In this document: piece by piece, positions 19,711 through 29,757 of the stretch
Numbering within the stretch: the stretch's first letter is position 1
How the letters are laid out: the number at the start of each line of letters is the position of its first letter
Assembly (NCBI RefSeq): GCF_039696035.1
Contig: NZ_CP155567.1
Coordinates: forward strand, 3,033,001-3,097,000
DNA: 64,000 nucleotides
Reading direction: 5' to 3'
Origin: Microbulbifer sp. SAOS-129_SWC
GTDB lineage: Bacteria > Pseudomonadota > Gammaproteobacteria > Pseudomonadales > Cellvibrionaceae
The notes under the pieces: model-generated
Told to the model about the DNA's origin: nothing
Databases searched by the model: none
What the model saw: only the letters and a program-made list of their open reading frames with translations
Made by a program: the position numbers and the translations under genes

Positions 19711-21749
19711 CAAAAAAACCAGCGGCACTCTTTCTCGCCGGAGCCATGCTGCTCCCGCCACTGCCAGCCAGCGCGGAACTGCCGCCGCCGCTGGCCGCAG
19801 CGGTCGCCAGCAGCGAATCCAGCGCGCCGGCGGAGCTGTTACCGCGGCAATATTTTCTCGACAGCCCCAAGCTCGCCCTGGCCCGCCTGTCCCCGGACGA
19901 ACGCCGGGTGGCATTCGTGACCCGCAGTGGACGGGAGCTGGCCCTGCACCAGCTAGAGCTGGCGAGCGGCGAGCAGGTCGAGCGCTTGCGCAGCCGCGAT
20001 CTGCAGTCACTGGACTGGTCCAGCGATAGCCACACGCTCTTCCTGCAGACCAGCTACGGTCTCGCGGCACTGGAAACCGCCGGGGGGCGGGCGCATCTGC
20101 TGGTAAAACTCGAGGCGGATAAGCAGCAGTTTTCTCTCGGCACAGACCCGGCTGTCCCGGCCGCCGCACTGGTGTCACTGCCCGACACGGGCGGCGGCCA
20201 CAACCTTTACCGTATCGGCACGAGCGGCGAGCGCACTGCGCTGCTGCACACAGAAACACCCGTACGCGACCTGCTGACCGATGCCGGCGGCGTACGCTAC
20301 ATGCGCCTGGCGCGCGGCGATCACCAGGAAATCCTGCAGATTCAACAGGGCGGAGAAAAACGGAAAGTATTGCAGTGCGATCTTCTCGACGCCTGTGCAC
20401 TGCTGGGATTCCACAATAACAAACTGGTGCTGCGCAGCGATGGCGGCGGACAGTATCGCCGCCTGTTGCAACTGGATACCGCAAGCGGCCAGTTGACGGA
20501 ACTGCACCGGGACCCGCTCGGCATCGCCAGCCTGGATTCAGTGAGCATGGCGCGAAACGGGATAGCCCCGCTGATCGCCAGCTACCGCAGCGAACTGAGA
20601 CACAATTACGGATTGGGTGCGGCGGCCGACCGCGTACGTTCGCTGCAGGCCCGGTTGCACGGCCTCGACCTGGACATCGACGCCCACAGTGCCAACGGCA
20701 ACTGGCTGGTCCGCGCGACGCGCTCGGACTATCACCGCCCGCGCTATTTCCTGCTACCTGCCGGGAGCGACAATCCGCGGCCGTTACTGGAAGAATTTTC
20801 CGCGGATGATCCGGCGCGGGAGTCCCAGCTGAGCGAGAAAATCCCCTTCACCTTCAACGCGTCAGACGGCCTGTCGATTCCCGCCTATGTAACCCTGCCG
20901 CGCGGTCGCAACCTGCACCACGCCCCGATTATCGCCCTGCCCCACGGCGGCCCCTGGAACCGTGTGGATTCAACCCCGAACCGCTTTACCCAGTTTCTCG
21001 CCAATCGCGGCTATATCGTTTTTGAACCCAATTTCCGCGCCTCCACCGGTTACAGTCGCGACTTCGCACTGGCAGGCAAAGGCGAATTCGGCCGCGGGCG
21101 GGTGCAACAGGATATTCTCGACGGGCTGGATTACCTGCTCGCAAACGGTATCGGTGATGCGCACAAGCAGGCTATCGTCGGCCACTCTTTCGGCGGCTTC
21201 GCGGCACTCACAGGGCTGGCATTCACCCCAGACCGCTTCGTCGCCGGCGTGGCCTCATCACCGCCGGTGGACCTGATCAGCAGCTTCCGCGACTACAGTG
21301 AACATTTCGAGCTGCGTAACAACGGTCTGCGCTGGACCGACTCGCTCGACCAACTGGCGGGCGATCTGGACGATCCGCAGGTCGTGAAGACAATGCGCGA
21401 TCGTATGCCCGCTACGCATGTCGACGCCATCAAAAAACCCCTGCTGGTGATCGCCGGCGGTGTAGATCCACGGGTGGACCAACGGCGTGTGAAGGGATTT
21501 GTCACGCAACTGCAGGCTAATGACAATGCCGTCGCGTTGCTGCTGGATCCGCACGAAGGCCACAACTTTCGCGCGCCGCTGGCTCGTGAAGCCTACTACT
21601 ACCTGGTCGAGACATTCCTGTCGCGGTATCTCGGCGGGCGGCGGCAGGATGATAATCCGCAAACGTTGCAGCGTTATCTGAAGCGCAACCTGCTGCTCGA
21701 TAGTGACGGCCTGACGCCGGCTGCACCACCGCCGGCAACGGCCCTGTAG
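19707..21749 (+). CDS. Secreted S9-family prolyl-oligopeptidase-like peptidase
   Basis: 680 aa from ATG at 19707. Residues 1-24 look like a signal peptide (ALFLAGAMLLPPLPASA). A beta-propeller-like region runs to ~385. The alpha/beta hydrolase domain carries Ser in GHSFGGFAA (~494), Asp in GGVDPRVDQ (~587) and His in HEGHNF (~618). All three catalytic residues are present. Probably cleaves oligopeptides in the periplasm. Last gene of the GntR-ABC operon and convergent with truA, ten bases apart with no terminator visible between them. Confidence 0.9.
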   Translation: MTKKPAALFLAGAMLLPPLPASAELPPPLAAAVASSESSAPAELLPRQYFLDSPKLALARLSPDERRVAFVTRSGRELALHQLELASGEQVERLRSRDLQSLDWSSDSHTLFLQTSYGLAALETAGGRAHLLVKLEADKQQFSLGTDPAVPAAALVSLPDTGGGHNLYRIGTSGERTALLHTETPVRDLLTDAGGVRYMRLARGDHQEILQIQQGGEKRKVLQCDLLDACALLGFHNNKLVLRSDGGGQYRRLLQLDTASGQLTELHRDPLGIASLDSVSMARNGIAPLIASYRSELRHNYGLGAAADRVRSLQARLHGLDLDIDAHSANGNWLVRATRSDYHRPRYFLLPAGSDNPRPLLEEFSADDPARESQLSEKIPFTFNASDGLSIPAYVTLPRGRNLHHAPIIALPHGGPWNRVDSTPNRFTQFLANRGYIVFEPNFRASTGYSRDFALAGKGEFGRGRVQQDILDGLDYLLANGIGDAHKQAIVGHSFGGFAALTGLAFTPDRFVAGVASSPPVDLISSFRDYSEHFELRNNGLRWTDSLDQLAGDLDDPQVVKTMRDRMPATHVDAIKKPLLVIAGGVDPRVDQRRVKGFVTQLQANDNAVALLLDPHEGHNFRAPLAREAYYYLVETFLSRYLGGRRQDDNPQTLQRYLKRNLLLDSDGLTPAAPPPATAL

Positions 21750-21759
21750 CGGCCCGCAA

Positions 21760-22647
21760 TCAAGCCGGCAGGCCACCGAGCGGTAGCGGCACCAGCAGCG
21801 GGCCCGGTTCGCTGGTCGGCAGGTCGAACTCCTGCGGATACTGCACGTCGACCAGGTAGAGACCGAACGGTGGCGCGGTGACGCCGGCGGCGCTGCGGTC
21901 GCGGGCTTCCAGGACCTCCCTGACCCACTGCGGACTGCGCTCGCCGCGGCCGACCGCCATCAACACGCCGGTAATATTGCGCACCATATGGTGCAGGAAG
22001 GCATTGGCGCTGATCTCGAGCACGATCAGCTGCCCCACCCGGGCAATATCCAGCCGCGTAATCTCGCGCACCGGGCTTTTCGCCTGGCACTGGCTGGCGC
22101 GGTAACTGGTGAAATCGTGCTCGCCCAACAGGTGTTGCGCGCCGGCACGCATGGCGTCGAGACCCAGGCCGTGCTGGGTCCAGGTCACTTCGCTGGCCGC
22201 CTGGGCGGAGCGGGTCGGCGCGCTGTGGATCAGGTAACGGTAACTGCGCGCGCGTGCGGAAAAGCGGGCGTGGAACTGCGCCGGCACCTCTTTTGCCCAG
22301 TGCACCCGCACGGCATCCGGCAGTTTGGTGTTGACGCCCTGCACCCAGGCGCGCGCCGGGCGCTGCGCCGTGGTATCGAAGTGGATGACCTGACCGGTGG
22401 CGTGCACACCCGCGTCGGTACGGCCGGCGCAGACCAGGGTGATTTCCTCCGCGGCAATACTCGACAGCGCTTTTTCCAGGTGCGCCTGCACAGTCGCAGC
22501 GGCGGATTTCTGTTTCTGGAAACCGTGCAACTTCGCACCACAGTATTCGACACCGACGGCGATGCGGCGCAGGCCGGCGGGCAGCTGCTCGCCGGGGGGG
22601 ACTTCGCCATTGGGCTTGTAGTGGTATTCGCGTTGCATAGCCTGCAT
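21760..22647 (-). CDS. truA: tRNA pseudouridine(38-40) synthase
   Basis: Makes pseudouridine at positions 38-40 of the tRNA anticodon stem-loop. About 295 aa. Catalytic Asp78 sits in CAGRTDAGVHATGQ; the FxSYRA-like segment DFTSYRASQC and NAFLHHMVRNITG are family hallmarks. Start is ATG 22647 (MQAMQREYH) or 22638; neither has a clear ribosome site. Reading further upstream would pass through the fimV terminator. In Pseudomonas truA is followed directly by trpF; here the GntR-ABC-peptidase module intervenes. Confidence 0.94.
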   Translation of the reverse strand: MQAMQREYHYKPNGEVPPGEQLPAGLRRIAVGVEYCGAKLHGFQKQKSAAATVQAHLEKALSSIAAEEITLVCAGRTDAGVHATGQVIHFDTTAQRPARAWVQGVNTKLPDAVRVHWAKEVPAQFHARFSARARSYRYLIHSAPTRSAQAASEVTWTQHGLGLDAMRAGAQHLLGEHDFTSYRASQCQAKSPVREITRLDIARVGQLIVLEISANAFLHHMVRNITGVLMAVGRGERSPQWVREVLEARDRSAAGVTAPPFGLYLVDVQYPQEFDLPTSEPGPLLVPLPLGGLPA

Positions 22648-22708
22648 ATCCGGGCGCGTCGGCGCACAATCGCGCCGCAATATTAATCCGATTGATTGTG
22701 GACCATAA

Positions 22709-22737
22709 AAAAACCCCGCAGCCAGTGCGAGGTTTTT
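22709..22737 (-). terminator. Rho-independent terminator after fimV
   Basis: Stem AAAAACCCCGC / GCGAGGTTTTT (one mismatch) with a GCCAGT-type loop, flanked by A and T runs, 23 bases past the fimV stop. Separates fimV from truA transcription, so truA needs its own promoter or read-through. Confidence 0.8.
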
Positions 22738-22759
22738 CGGAACGGCCGGGGCGCAGGGG

Positions 22760-25700
22760 TTAAACCATACGCTCCAGCATTTCCTTGGCGCGGCCCTGGT
22801 GTTCGCCGCTGCTCTCGTCCACGACTTCCTTGAGGATATCTTTGGCGCCGTCTTTGTCACCCATATCCAGATAAGCCTGAGCCAGTTCCAGCTTGGTGCT
22901 GACTTCGTCGCTGCCCTCGAGCAGGTTCAGCTCCGAATCCAGGTCACTCTCCAGATTGAAGTTCAGGTCGCCGAAGTCGGAATCCGCACTGCTGGCGGCC
23001 GCCGGCTGGGCCGCGGTGCCCGTGCTGGCTTTCTCAGCCGGCGCGGTGACGGCCATATCGCTGTCGGCGGCGAGCTCATCGGCAGCGCCCAGGTCGCCGG
23101 CAATCTCGTCCAGGTCGATGGAGTCCAGATCCAGCTCACCCAGATCGTCGCCGAAGCTCTCGAAGTCGTCGCTGTCGGCATCATCCGCCGGCGCGGCGTC
23201 AAATGTAGCATTGTCTGCCACCGCCGGGGTGGGCTCCGCCACTTGCGGCGACGGCGCCTCGGTTGCGGCGCCCTGCGCGTCGTCCTCGTCCATCGGCGAC
23301 AGGTCCAGGTCGAATTCGAGACCAGTGTCGTCGCTATCCAGCTGCAGGTCACCGCCGTCGAGCTCGAACTCCCCGAGGTCGCTGCTATCGGCGGCGCTGG
23401 CCGTGTCGGCTGCTCCGGAGCCGGTATCGCCGGTATCGAGATCCAGTTCGCCCAGATCCAGATCGGCGGACATCAGCTCGTCAAAATTGAATTCGTCGCC
23501 CGCCGTGTCAGCGGCGTCTTCGCTGGTGTCAGCCTCGCTGCTGCCGAGGGTATCGCCGCCGAAGTCGGACGCCCCGGAGTCGAAATCAACCTCCAGGTCC
23601 AGCGAGAATTCGTCGTCGTCCGCGCTCGGCACAGCGGCGTCTTCCACGTTCGGCACAGCGCTGTCGCCGTCCAGATCCATGGTCAGGTCGTCGAGCAGCG
23701 AAGAATCCTGCGCGTGCGTGCTGTCGGCGCTGCTGTCGAAACTGGAGAAATCGTCTTCAAAGGACGCACTGATATCATCCAGCTGCGCCGCTTCCAGCGA
23801 CTCACTGGTGAAATCCATCTCCGGCGCCTCGAAGGCCCGCGCGCCGGCGATGCTCTCGCGCAGACGCGCGGCGCGATCGGCGGCGGGGCCGTCACTGATA
23901 GTGAGCAGCTGGCGGTAGTGATCGTCGAACTTGTCGGCGTCCTGCTGGTGGGCGTAAACCTCCAGCAGCATCAGGCGCGCGTCCACGTTCTGGCCATCCT
24001 GCTGCAGGCCGGTCAGCAGTTTGCCTTCGGCCTCGGAGTACTGGCCGAGGGACAGGTGAATTTCCGCTTCGGAAACCGGATCATCAGTGCCCACACCATC
24101 CAGTTCGCCCAGATCGAACTCGTCGCTGGCTTCCATGGATTCAACCGCGGCCAGGGCCTCATCCTCTTCGGATTCGGCCGGCGCTTCGGCCAGTGCGCGC
24201 TCGGCGGCCATTTCGGCCTCGACGATGCGCATGGCTTCCTCTTCTTCCTTGCGACGGCGCCAGGCGAACAGCCCGAACAGGCCCGCCAGCAGTGCCGCAG
24301 CACCAATACCGATGAACATGATATTGTCCATCACCCGCTCCAGCAGCGTGGGTTCGGGCTTGGTCTGCACGGTGACGACGCGATTGTGCTGCTCTTGCGC
24401 GGCCGGTTTCTTCACCGTTTCGGCGGCCGCTGCAGTGTCCTTGTCGCCCTGCTCTGCGCTGTCGTCTTGCGCGGCGGTGTCCGCCTGCTCGGTGTCGGCT
24501 GCGGCAAGCGAAGAGTCGGCGGACGGTTCGGCGTCGGCCGCATCATTAGACTGCTTGGCGGCATCCTGCACCGCCTTCAGCTCGTCGCTGGACACATCCA
24601 CCATTTTTTCCATGGTGTCGATCTGATCGTCCAGCTCGGAGATGCGGTCTTTGAGTTCGGAATTTTCCAGCTTGGACTTGTCCAGCTCTTCCTCGGTGGC
24701 GGCCAGCTCGCCGGAGTGCGCCTCGCTGTCTGCGGCGCCGCTGCCGGAACCCGAAGTCACCGTGTCATTGTCACCGGGTGCGGCGAGGCTGACGCGGCCT
24801 TCAACGGTGTCGCTCTCGGTGCTGTCGGCGGTCGCGGTGCGGGCGTCGAGCGGCGCGCCGGTGGTGGTATCCTGCCCGGCGCGCTGGCGCCAGGAATCAT
24901 TCTGTACCGCCACTTCGGAGATGGCGTCACGCACCGACAGCGCGCGCACATCGTCGGTATTGGGCAGGCGCAGCACCGCGCCTTTCTTGAGCAGGTTGAT
25001 ATTGTTGTTGATGAACGCCTCGGGGTTGAGGCGCTGGATCGCCAGCATGGTTTGCTGGACGGAGAATTCGTGGCCGACACGGCTCTGCTGGGCAATTTCC
25101 CACAGGGTATCGTTGGAGGAAACCGGGCCGTATACCTGGCTGCCGCTGTCGGCAGTGTCCTGCGCGGCGCGCTGCTGCACCGCGGGCTCTTCCGCCACCG
25201 CCTGCGCGGCGGGCTTCGCTGCGGCCTGCTGGGCAGGCTTCGCTGCGGGCGTGGTGGTCGGCTGCAACGGGCGCTGCTGCGGTTGCCGCTGGGGCTGCGG
25301 CTGGCGCTGTACCTGCTGGCGCTCACGCTCGGCGGCGCGCACCGGCTGGCGGGCGGTCTCGCCGGAGAAGGCCGGCAGGTCCATCAACAGGGTGTATTCC
25401 CGCAACAGGCGGCCGCTGGGCCAGCGGGTCTCGACCAGGAAGTCCAGATAGGGTTCGCGAATCGGTTCACGGCTGGTGATGCGCACCACCGGCTGGTTAC
25501 CGGAGAAATCCACCTCGAACTTCAGTTCGGAAAGCAGATAGGACCGGTCGACACCGGCCCGGTCGAAGTCGTCAGGCGTGGCAAGCCGCACCTTGATTTC
25601 GCCCTCGCTGAGACCACGGGTCTGCAGCAAGCCAATTTCCGCGTCGAGAGGCTGATTGAGGGTGGAGTTCAGCTTGATCTCACCCAGACCGAGCGCCAGA

Positions 25701-25762
25701 GCGCCGTTGCCCCCCAGTGCGCTGACCAGACCAACAGCTAGTGCCAGCTTTCGCACACGCAT
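22760..25762 (-). CDS. fimV: FimV/HubP-family polar landmark protein
   Basis: 1000 aa. Signal peptide about 1-24, then the conserved FimV N-terminal domain (GEIKLNSTLNQPLDAEI). A periplasmic LysM segment spans about 211-268 (peptidoglycan binding), and a coiled coil lies near 355-395. One transmembrane helix is at about 478-500 (FIGIGAAALLAGLFGLFAW). A long, extremely acidic cytoplasmic region full of Asp/Glu/Ser follows, ending in the FimV C-terminal motif (KLELAQAYLDMGDKDGAKDIL). In relatives this protein marks the cell pole and organises type IV pili, flagella or chromosome partners. Same fimV-truA linkage as in Pseudomonas. Confidence 0.95.
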   Translation of the reverse strand: MRVRKLALAVGLVSALGGNGALALGLGEIKLNSTLNQPLDAEIGLLQTRGLSEGEIKVRLATPDDFDRAGVDRSYLLSELKFEVDFSGNQPVVRITSREPIREPYLDFLVETRWPSGRLLREYTLLMDLPAFSGETARQPVRAAERERQQVQRQPQPQRQPQQRPLQPTTTPAAKPAQQAAAKPAAQAVAEEPAVQQRAAQDTADSGSQVYGPVSSNDTLWEIAQQSRVGHEFSVQQTMLAIQRLNPEAFINNNINLLKKGAVLRLPNTDDVRALSVRDAISEVAVQNDSWRQRAGQDTTTGAPLDARTATADSTESDTVEGRVSLAAPGDNDTVTSGSGSGAADSEAHSGELAATEEELDKSKLENSELKDRISELDDQIDTMEKMVDVSSDELKAVQDAAKQSNDAADAEPSADSSLAAADTEQADTAAQDDSAEQGDKDTAAAAETVKKPAAQEQHNRVVTVQTKPEPTLLERVMDNIMFIGIGAAALLAGLFGLFAWRRRKEEEEAMRIVEAEMAAERALAEAPAESEEDEALAAVESMEASDEFDLGELDGVGTDDPVSEAEIHLSLGQYSEAEGKLLTGLQQDGQNVDARLMLLEVYAHQQDADKFDDHYRQLLTISDGPAADRAARLRESIAGARAFEAPEMDFTSESLEAAQLDDISASFEDDFSSFDSSADSTHAQDSSLLDDLTMDLDGDSAVPNVEDAAVPSADDDEFSLDLEVDFDSGASDFGGDTLGSSEADTSEDAADTAGDEFNFDELMSADLDLGELDLDTGDTGSGAADTASAADSSDLGEFELDGGDLQLDSDDTGLEFDLDLSPMDEDDAQGAATEAPSPQVAEPTPAVADNATFDAAPADDADSDDFESFGDDLGELDLDSIDLDEIAGDLGAADELAADSDMAVTAPAEKASTGTAAQPAAASSADSDFGDLNFNLESDLDSELNLLEGSDEVSTKLELAQAYLDMGDKDGAKDILKEVVDESSGEHQGRAKEMLERMV

Positions 25763-25990
25763 ATCCGATTCCCTTTATTGTTAGAATCACCAGGTTGTAT
25801 CGCAATTCGCGCCTGCGACCAACGCCATCACTGTACAGTAAACGTTCAACACCGCGACTGTCGCAATAACAGTCAGCATTCCCGACGAAACTTTCACCGA
25901 TGCACCGATAAAAGCGCCGCCCTCTCTTGCAACCAGGTGTTGAGCCGAAGTTAAGAATAAACCTTCACTATGTCGGCTAAGTATTAATTA

Positions 25991-26986
25991 TCAATGGTTT
26001 TTTAGCAACAAGTGAACAATCTGCGCACAGTTGATTGCCAGGTCTTTGCGCAAATTGTCCGACGCTGCACAAAAATTAACCTGCCTTTTATTCAACAGGC
26101 TCTGTCGCACGCGGCCAACCAGTGTTTCCTCACCGCCGACGGCCTCCTGGGCCGAGGGCCGCTCGGACATTTTCAGGCGTGCGCCATTGCGCAGCAGCGC
26201 CTCCACCTGATCGAGCGCCACGTCTTCCGCCATCAGCGCACGCACATTGGCCAGCTGGCCGTGGAAAACCGATGCGGTATTGATGGTTGCGTCCACCGCA
26301 ACCTTGTCGCCGAGCAGGCGCCGCAGGTCGTGCACCAGCGCCAGCTCGGACAGATTGTGCCCACTGGCCAGCAGCGCTTCGCTGGAGCTCAATTGATTGA
26401 ACGCCAGGCGATGGCCGATAGCCGGATCGATTTCCGCCTCCTGGCCGTTGAACATGCGCGCGGTCTGTGCCGCCATCGCATCCACCGCAGCCTTGCCAAG
26501 CGCCGATACCGGCTGCTCCAACAGGACTTCCACGCCCTGCAGCTGGTCGGCCAGCGGCGCCAGCGCCTCGGCCACCATGGCCGCACCGGCCGCCGGCAGC
26601 GCCAGTACGCGGCGCTCCGCGCCGGCGATATCGGCGCTATTCAGCAGCGGGTGAATCACCGCCACCGTGTCGTCGCCACGGGTATTATCGGCGCCATCCA
26701 GCACCCAGGCCCCGGCGCTCTCCGCCGCCGCCAGTGCCGCGCGCCCCGCTTCCCCGCCCTTCAGCAGTACCACCACCTGCTCGGGTGCAAACTGGAACTG
26801 CTCCAGCACATCCACCGATATCGAGCGGTTGGCAAATACCTGCGGATCCGCTCCGCTGTCCTCGGTATCGAGCAGGCGCAGCTGCGCCGGGGTGACCACC
26901 TTGCGCGCTTCCAGTACCTCGAGCAGAGGATCGAAGGCGGCGCTGTCGACACCGACAATAACCAGTTCGCGATCGGATTCCGACAT
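25991..26986 (-). CDS. Aspartate-semialdehyde dehydrogenase paralogue, probably inactive (Usg-like)
   Basis: 331 aa, next to true asd as in Pseudomonas. The C-terminal signature (NFCAASDNLRKDLAINCAQI) is that of the ASADH dimerisation fold. The catalytic cysteine loop is replaced by ALPAAGAA (~129-136) with no Cys, and the usual substrate-binding RVPV..GH region reads INTASVFHG. Dehydrogenase activity is therefore unlikely. Role unknown; the gene sits between asd and fimV and follows an asd terminator, so it is probably transcribed separately. Confidence 0.85.
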   Translation of the reverse strand: MSESDRELVIVGVDSAAFDPLLEVLEARKVVTPAQLRLLDTEDSGADPQVFANRSISVDVLEQFQFAPEQVVVLLKGGEAGRAALAAAESAGAWVLDGADNTRGDDTVAVIHPLLNSADIAGAERRVLALPAAGAAMVAEALAPLADQLQGVEVLLEQPVSALGKAAVDAMAAQTARMFNGQEAEIDPAIGHRLAFNQLSSSEALLASGHNLSELALVHDLRRLLGDKVAVDATINTASVFHGQLANVRALMAEDVALDQVEALLRNGARLKMSERPSAQEAVGGEETLVGRVRQSLLNKRQVNFCAASDNLRKDLAINCAQIVHLLLKNH

Positions 26987-27051
26987 GACAACTCACTTCA
27001 GCAATTGGAGGGGAAAAAAGCGGGGGCGATTATACCCGCGGAAGGGATAGG

Positions 27052-27085
27052 AAAAAGCCGCCCCGGGACTCCGGGACGGCTTTTT
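27052..27085 (-). terminator. Rho-independent terminator after asd
   Basis: Strong hairpin AAAAAGCCGCCCCGG ... CCGGGACGGCTTTTT with a GACT loop, about 57 bases past the asd stop. Confidence 0.85.
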
Positions 27086-27142
27086 ATGCCAAGGACATCA
27101 CAACTTGGCGGGCAACTGCCTCACAAGCGCGAAGTAGCCCGG

Positions 27143-28258
27143 TTACAGCTTGCCCAGCAGGATGAGCAAGACACGGCGCAGCGGCTCGGCCGCGCCCCAC
27201 AGCAGCTGGTCGCCGACCGTAAAGGCGGACAGGTACTCGGGGCCCATGTTCAGCTTGCGCAGGCGCCCCACCGGGATATCCAGCTTGCCGGTCACCGCAG
27301 TCGGGGTCAGCTGCTCGAGCGTGGCTTCGCGCTCGTTGGGCACGACCTTGGCCCAGTCGTTGGCGGAACCGATCAGCTGCTCGATCTCGGCGATGGAGAC
27401 ATCTTTCTTCAGCTTCACGGTAAACGCCTGGCTGTGGCAGCGCATGGCGCCGATACGCACGCAGGTGCCGTCCACCGGCACCGTGGTTTCGGTGCGCAGG
27501 ATCTTGTTGGCTTCAGCCTGGGCTTTCCACTCTTCGCGGCTCTGGCCGTTGTCCAGCTGGGTATCGATCCACGGCAGCAGGCTGCCGGCGAGCGGCGCGC
27601 CGAATTCGGCGGTGGGGAAATCCGCCGAGCGCATGTTCTCCGCCACCTTGCGGTCGATCTCGAGGATGGCGCTGGCGGGGTCGGCCAGCTCAGTGGCAAC
27701 GCCGTCGCGGATAGCGCCCATCTGCGAGATCAGCTCACGCATATGACGGGCGCCGGAGCCACTGGCCGCCTGGTAGGTCATGGCGGACACCCAGTCGACC
27801 AGGCCTTCGCGGAACAGGCCGCCGAGGCCCATCAGCATCAGGCTGACGGTGCAGTTACCGCCGATAAAGTCTTTGACGCCGGCGTCGATACCGCGGTCGA
27901 TGACGTCGCGGTTGACCGGGTCGAGCACGATGATGGAATCCTCTTCCATGCGCAGGCTGGAGGCGGCGTCGATCCAGTAGCCCTTCCAACCCTTGTCGCG
28001 CAGCTGCGGATAGACCTTCTTGGTGTAGTCGCCACCCTGGCAGCTGACGATCGCATCCAGCTCGGCCAGCGCATCGATATCGAAGGCATCGCCCAGCGGC
28101 GCCACGTCACGACCGACATCCGGCGCTTTGCCGCCGGCGTTGGAGGTGGAGAAAAAGACCGGTTGCGGAATATGGGCGAAGTCGTTCTCTTCGCGCATAC
28201 GCCCCATCAGTACCGAGCCAACCATGCCGCGCCAGCCGATAAAACCTACTTTGTTCAT
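27143..28258 (-). CDS. asd: Aspartate-semialdehyde dehydrogenase
   Basis: NADPH-dependent reduction of aspartyl phosphate, branch point to lysine/diaminopimelate, threonine and methionine. 371 aa. Nucleotide loop [13 protein letters not shown] at the N-terminus, catalytic Cys136 in GGNCTVS, and the substrate segment [13 protein letters not shown] with its His. Clustered downstream of leuB as in Pseudomonas. Confidence 0.97.
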   Translation of the reverse strand: MNKVGFIGWRGMVGSVLMGRMREENDFAHIPQPVFFSTSNAGGKAPDVGRDVAPLGDAFDIDALAELDAIVSCQGGDYTKKVYPQLRDKGWKGYWIDAASSLRMEEDSIIVLDPVNRDVIDRGIDAGVKDFIGGNCTVSLMLMGLGGLFREGLVDWVSAMTYQAASGSGARHMRELISQMGAIRDGVATELADPASAILEIDRKVAENMRSADFPTAEFGAPLAGSLLPWIDTQLDNGQSREEWKAQAEANKILRTETTVPVDGTCVRIGAMRCHSQAFTVKLKKDVSIAEIEQLIGSANDWAKVVPNEREATLEQLTPTAVTGKLDIPVGRLRKLNMGPEYLSAFTVGDQLLWGAAEPLRRVLLILLGKL

Positions 28259-28336
28259 TGCAGTGTCCTGTTAATCCTGTTGGTTCCTGGACTCCGGCTT
28301 GCGCCGGAATGTCGAATTAGGGAGCGGGTTCAGGAA

Positions 28337-29410
28337 TCAGAAAGCGGCCACCACTGCTGCGCCCATTTCCGCGGTGGATACCTTGGTACTGCCTTCAGTG
28401 TAGATATCCGCGGTGCGCAGTCCTTCGTCGAGTACTTTGCTGACGGCTTTTTCGATTGCGTCAGCCGCCTCGCCCATATCGAGCGAGTAACGCAGCATCA
28501 TCGCCGCCGACAGAATCGTCGCCAGCGGATTGGCCAGGCCCTGGCCGGCGATATCCGGCGCCGAGCCATGGCACGGCTCGTAGAGGCCGAAGCCGCTTTC
28601 GTTCAGGGACGCCGACGGCAGCATGCCGATGGAGCCGGTCAGCATTGCTGCGGCGTCGGAGAGGATGTCGCCGAACATATTGCCGGTGACCATCACGTCA
28701 AACTGCTTGGGTGCACGCACCAGCTGCATCGCCGCGTTGTCCACGTACATATGCGACAGCTCCACATCCGGATACTCCGGCGCCAGGCGGTCCAGCACTT
28801 CGCGCCACAGTACGGTGACTTCGAGTACGTTGGCCTTGTCTACGGAGCAGAGTTTGCCACCGCGCTTCTGCGCGGCTTCAAACGCGGTGCGCGCAATGCG
28901 CTCGATTTCGGACTCGGTGTAAACGTAGGTGTTGAAGCCCTGCTTCTCACCGTTTTCCAACGTGCGGATGCCGCGCGGCTCGCCAAAGTAAATGCCGCCA
29001 GTCAGCTCACGCACGATCAGGATATCCAGACCGGAAACCACTTCGGGCTTGAGCGAGGACGCCTCGGCCAGCTGAGGGTACAGAATCGCCGGACGCAGGT
29101 TGGCGTACAGGCCCAGTTTGCTGCGAATTTTCAGCAGGCCTCGCTCCGGACGGATAGCGCGATCCAGCTGATCCCACTTGGGACCGCCCACGGCGCCCAG
29201 CAATACGGCATCGCACTCGCCGGCCTTTTCCAGCTCGGCATCGGTCAGCGGCTCACCGTGCGCGTCGATGGAGGCACCACCGATCAGGCCCTGCTCGAAG
29301 CTGAGGCCCAGATTGAATTTCTTGTCCGCGGCTTCCAGTACGGCCACCGCCTGCTCAACGATTTCCGGGCCAATACCGTCGCCCGGGAGGATCATGATTT
29401 TTTTGCTCAC
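28337..29410 (-). CDS. leuB: 3-isopropylmalate dehydrogenase
   Basis: NAD-dependent oxidative decarboxylation in leucine synthesis, 357 aa. Begins [15 protein letters not shown]. Substrate arginines are in [21 protein letters not shown], metal-binding aspartates in [11 protein letters not shown] segments, and the cofactor loop is [14 protein letters not shown]. It is separated from leuD by about 410 bases with two palindromic elements, unlike the tight leuCD pair. Confidence 0.97.
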   Translation of the reverse strand: MSKKIMILPGDGIGPEIVEQAVAVLEAADKKFNLGLSFEQGLIGGASIDAHGEPLTDAELEKAGECDAVLLGAVGGPKWDQLDRAIRPERGLLKIRSKLGLYANLRPAILYPQLAEASSLKPEVVSGLDILIVRELTGGIYFGEPRGIRTLENGEKQGFNTYVYTESEIERIARTAFEAAQKRGGKLCSVDKANVLEVTVLWREVLDRLAPEYPDVELSHMYVDNAAMQLVRAPKQFDVMVTGNMFGDILSDAAAMLTGSIGMLPSASLNESGFGLYEPCHGSAPDIAGQGLANPLATILSAAMMLRYSLDMGEAADAIEKAVSKVLDEGLRTADIYTEGSTKVSTAEMGAAVVAAF

Positions 29411-29489
29411 AGTTCTTTCCTATTCCCAGCCAGTGTTTAGAAACCGAAAGTCTGAGGTCCCCACTAGCAAAAATTGTGGCGGCACTGCT

Positions 29490-29584
29490 GCCGATAGTTG
29501 TTTGCGAGACACGCCGTAAACCCATCCATGGGGGCTCGGCAGCGGCCGTCCGGGCCGCTGACGGTCCCGCAATCAACTATCGGC
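29490..29584. repeat. Palindromic element, copy B
   Basis: Outer arms GCCGATAGTTG ... CAACTATCGGC (21 bases each, two mismatches). Core ACACGCCGTAAACCCATCCA and inner hairpin AGCGGCC-GTCCG-GGCCGCT. Same core as copy A but with unrelated arm sequence. Confidence 0.85.
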
Positions 29585-29679
29585 ATCAGCGCCTTCGCAT
29601 TCCAGTTCAGCGCTCTACCAAAGCTGCGCAGACCGAAGTCCAGTACATGACGCGCAGGCTTCGATGGGGAGGGGACTTC

Positions 29680-29757
29680 GCCAGACCTTCACCGCCATGG
29701 ATGGCGGTGCAGAGCCCCCAAGGATGGGTTGAGGGGGGCGCCTAGCTCGTGTCTGGC
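29680..29757. repeat. Palindromic element, copy C (inverted relative to A and B)
   Basis: Arms GCCAGAC / GTCTGGC, inner palindrome CACCGCCATGGATGGCGGTG. On the minus strand the core reads CCAGACACGAG... AACCCATCC..GGGGGCTC, as in copies A and B. It lies 95 bases from copy B in opposite orientation. Confidence 0.8.

Noticed and set aside
22799..25741. 980-codon plus-strand frame opposite fimV
   Set aside because: Complete antisense shadow of fimV; no ribosome site and no recognisable domain.
26012..29440. 1142-codon open frame on the plus strand
   Set aside because: It runs antisense across asd paralogue, asd and leuB, all of which are certain. The translation is His/Arg/Gln-rich with no domain, a usual effect of high-GC codon use.
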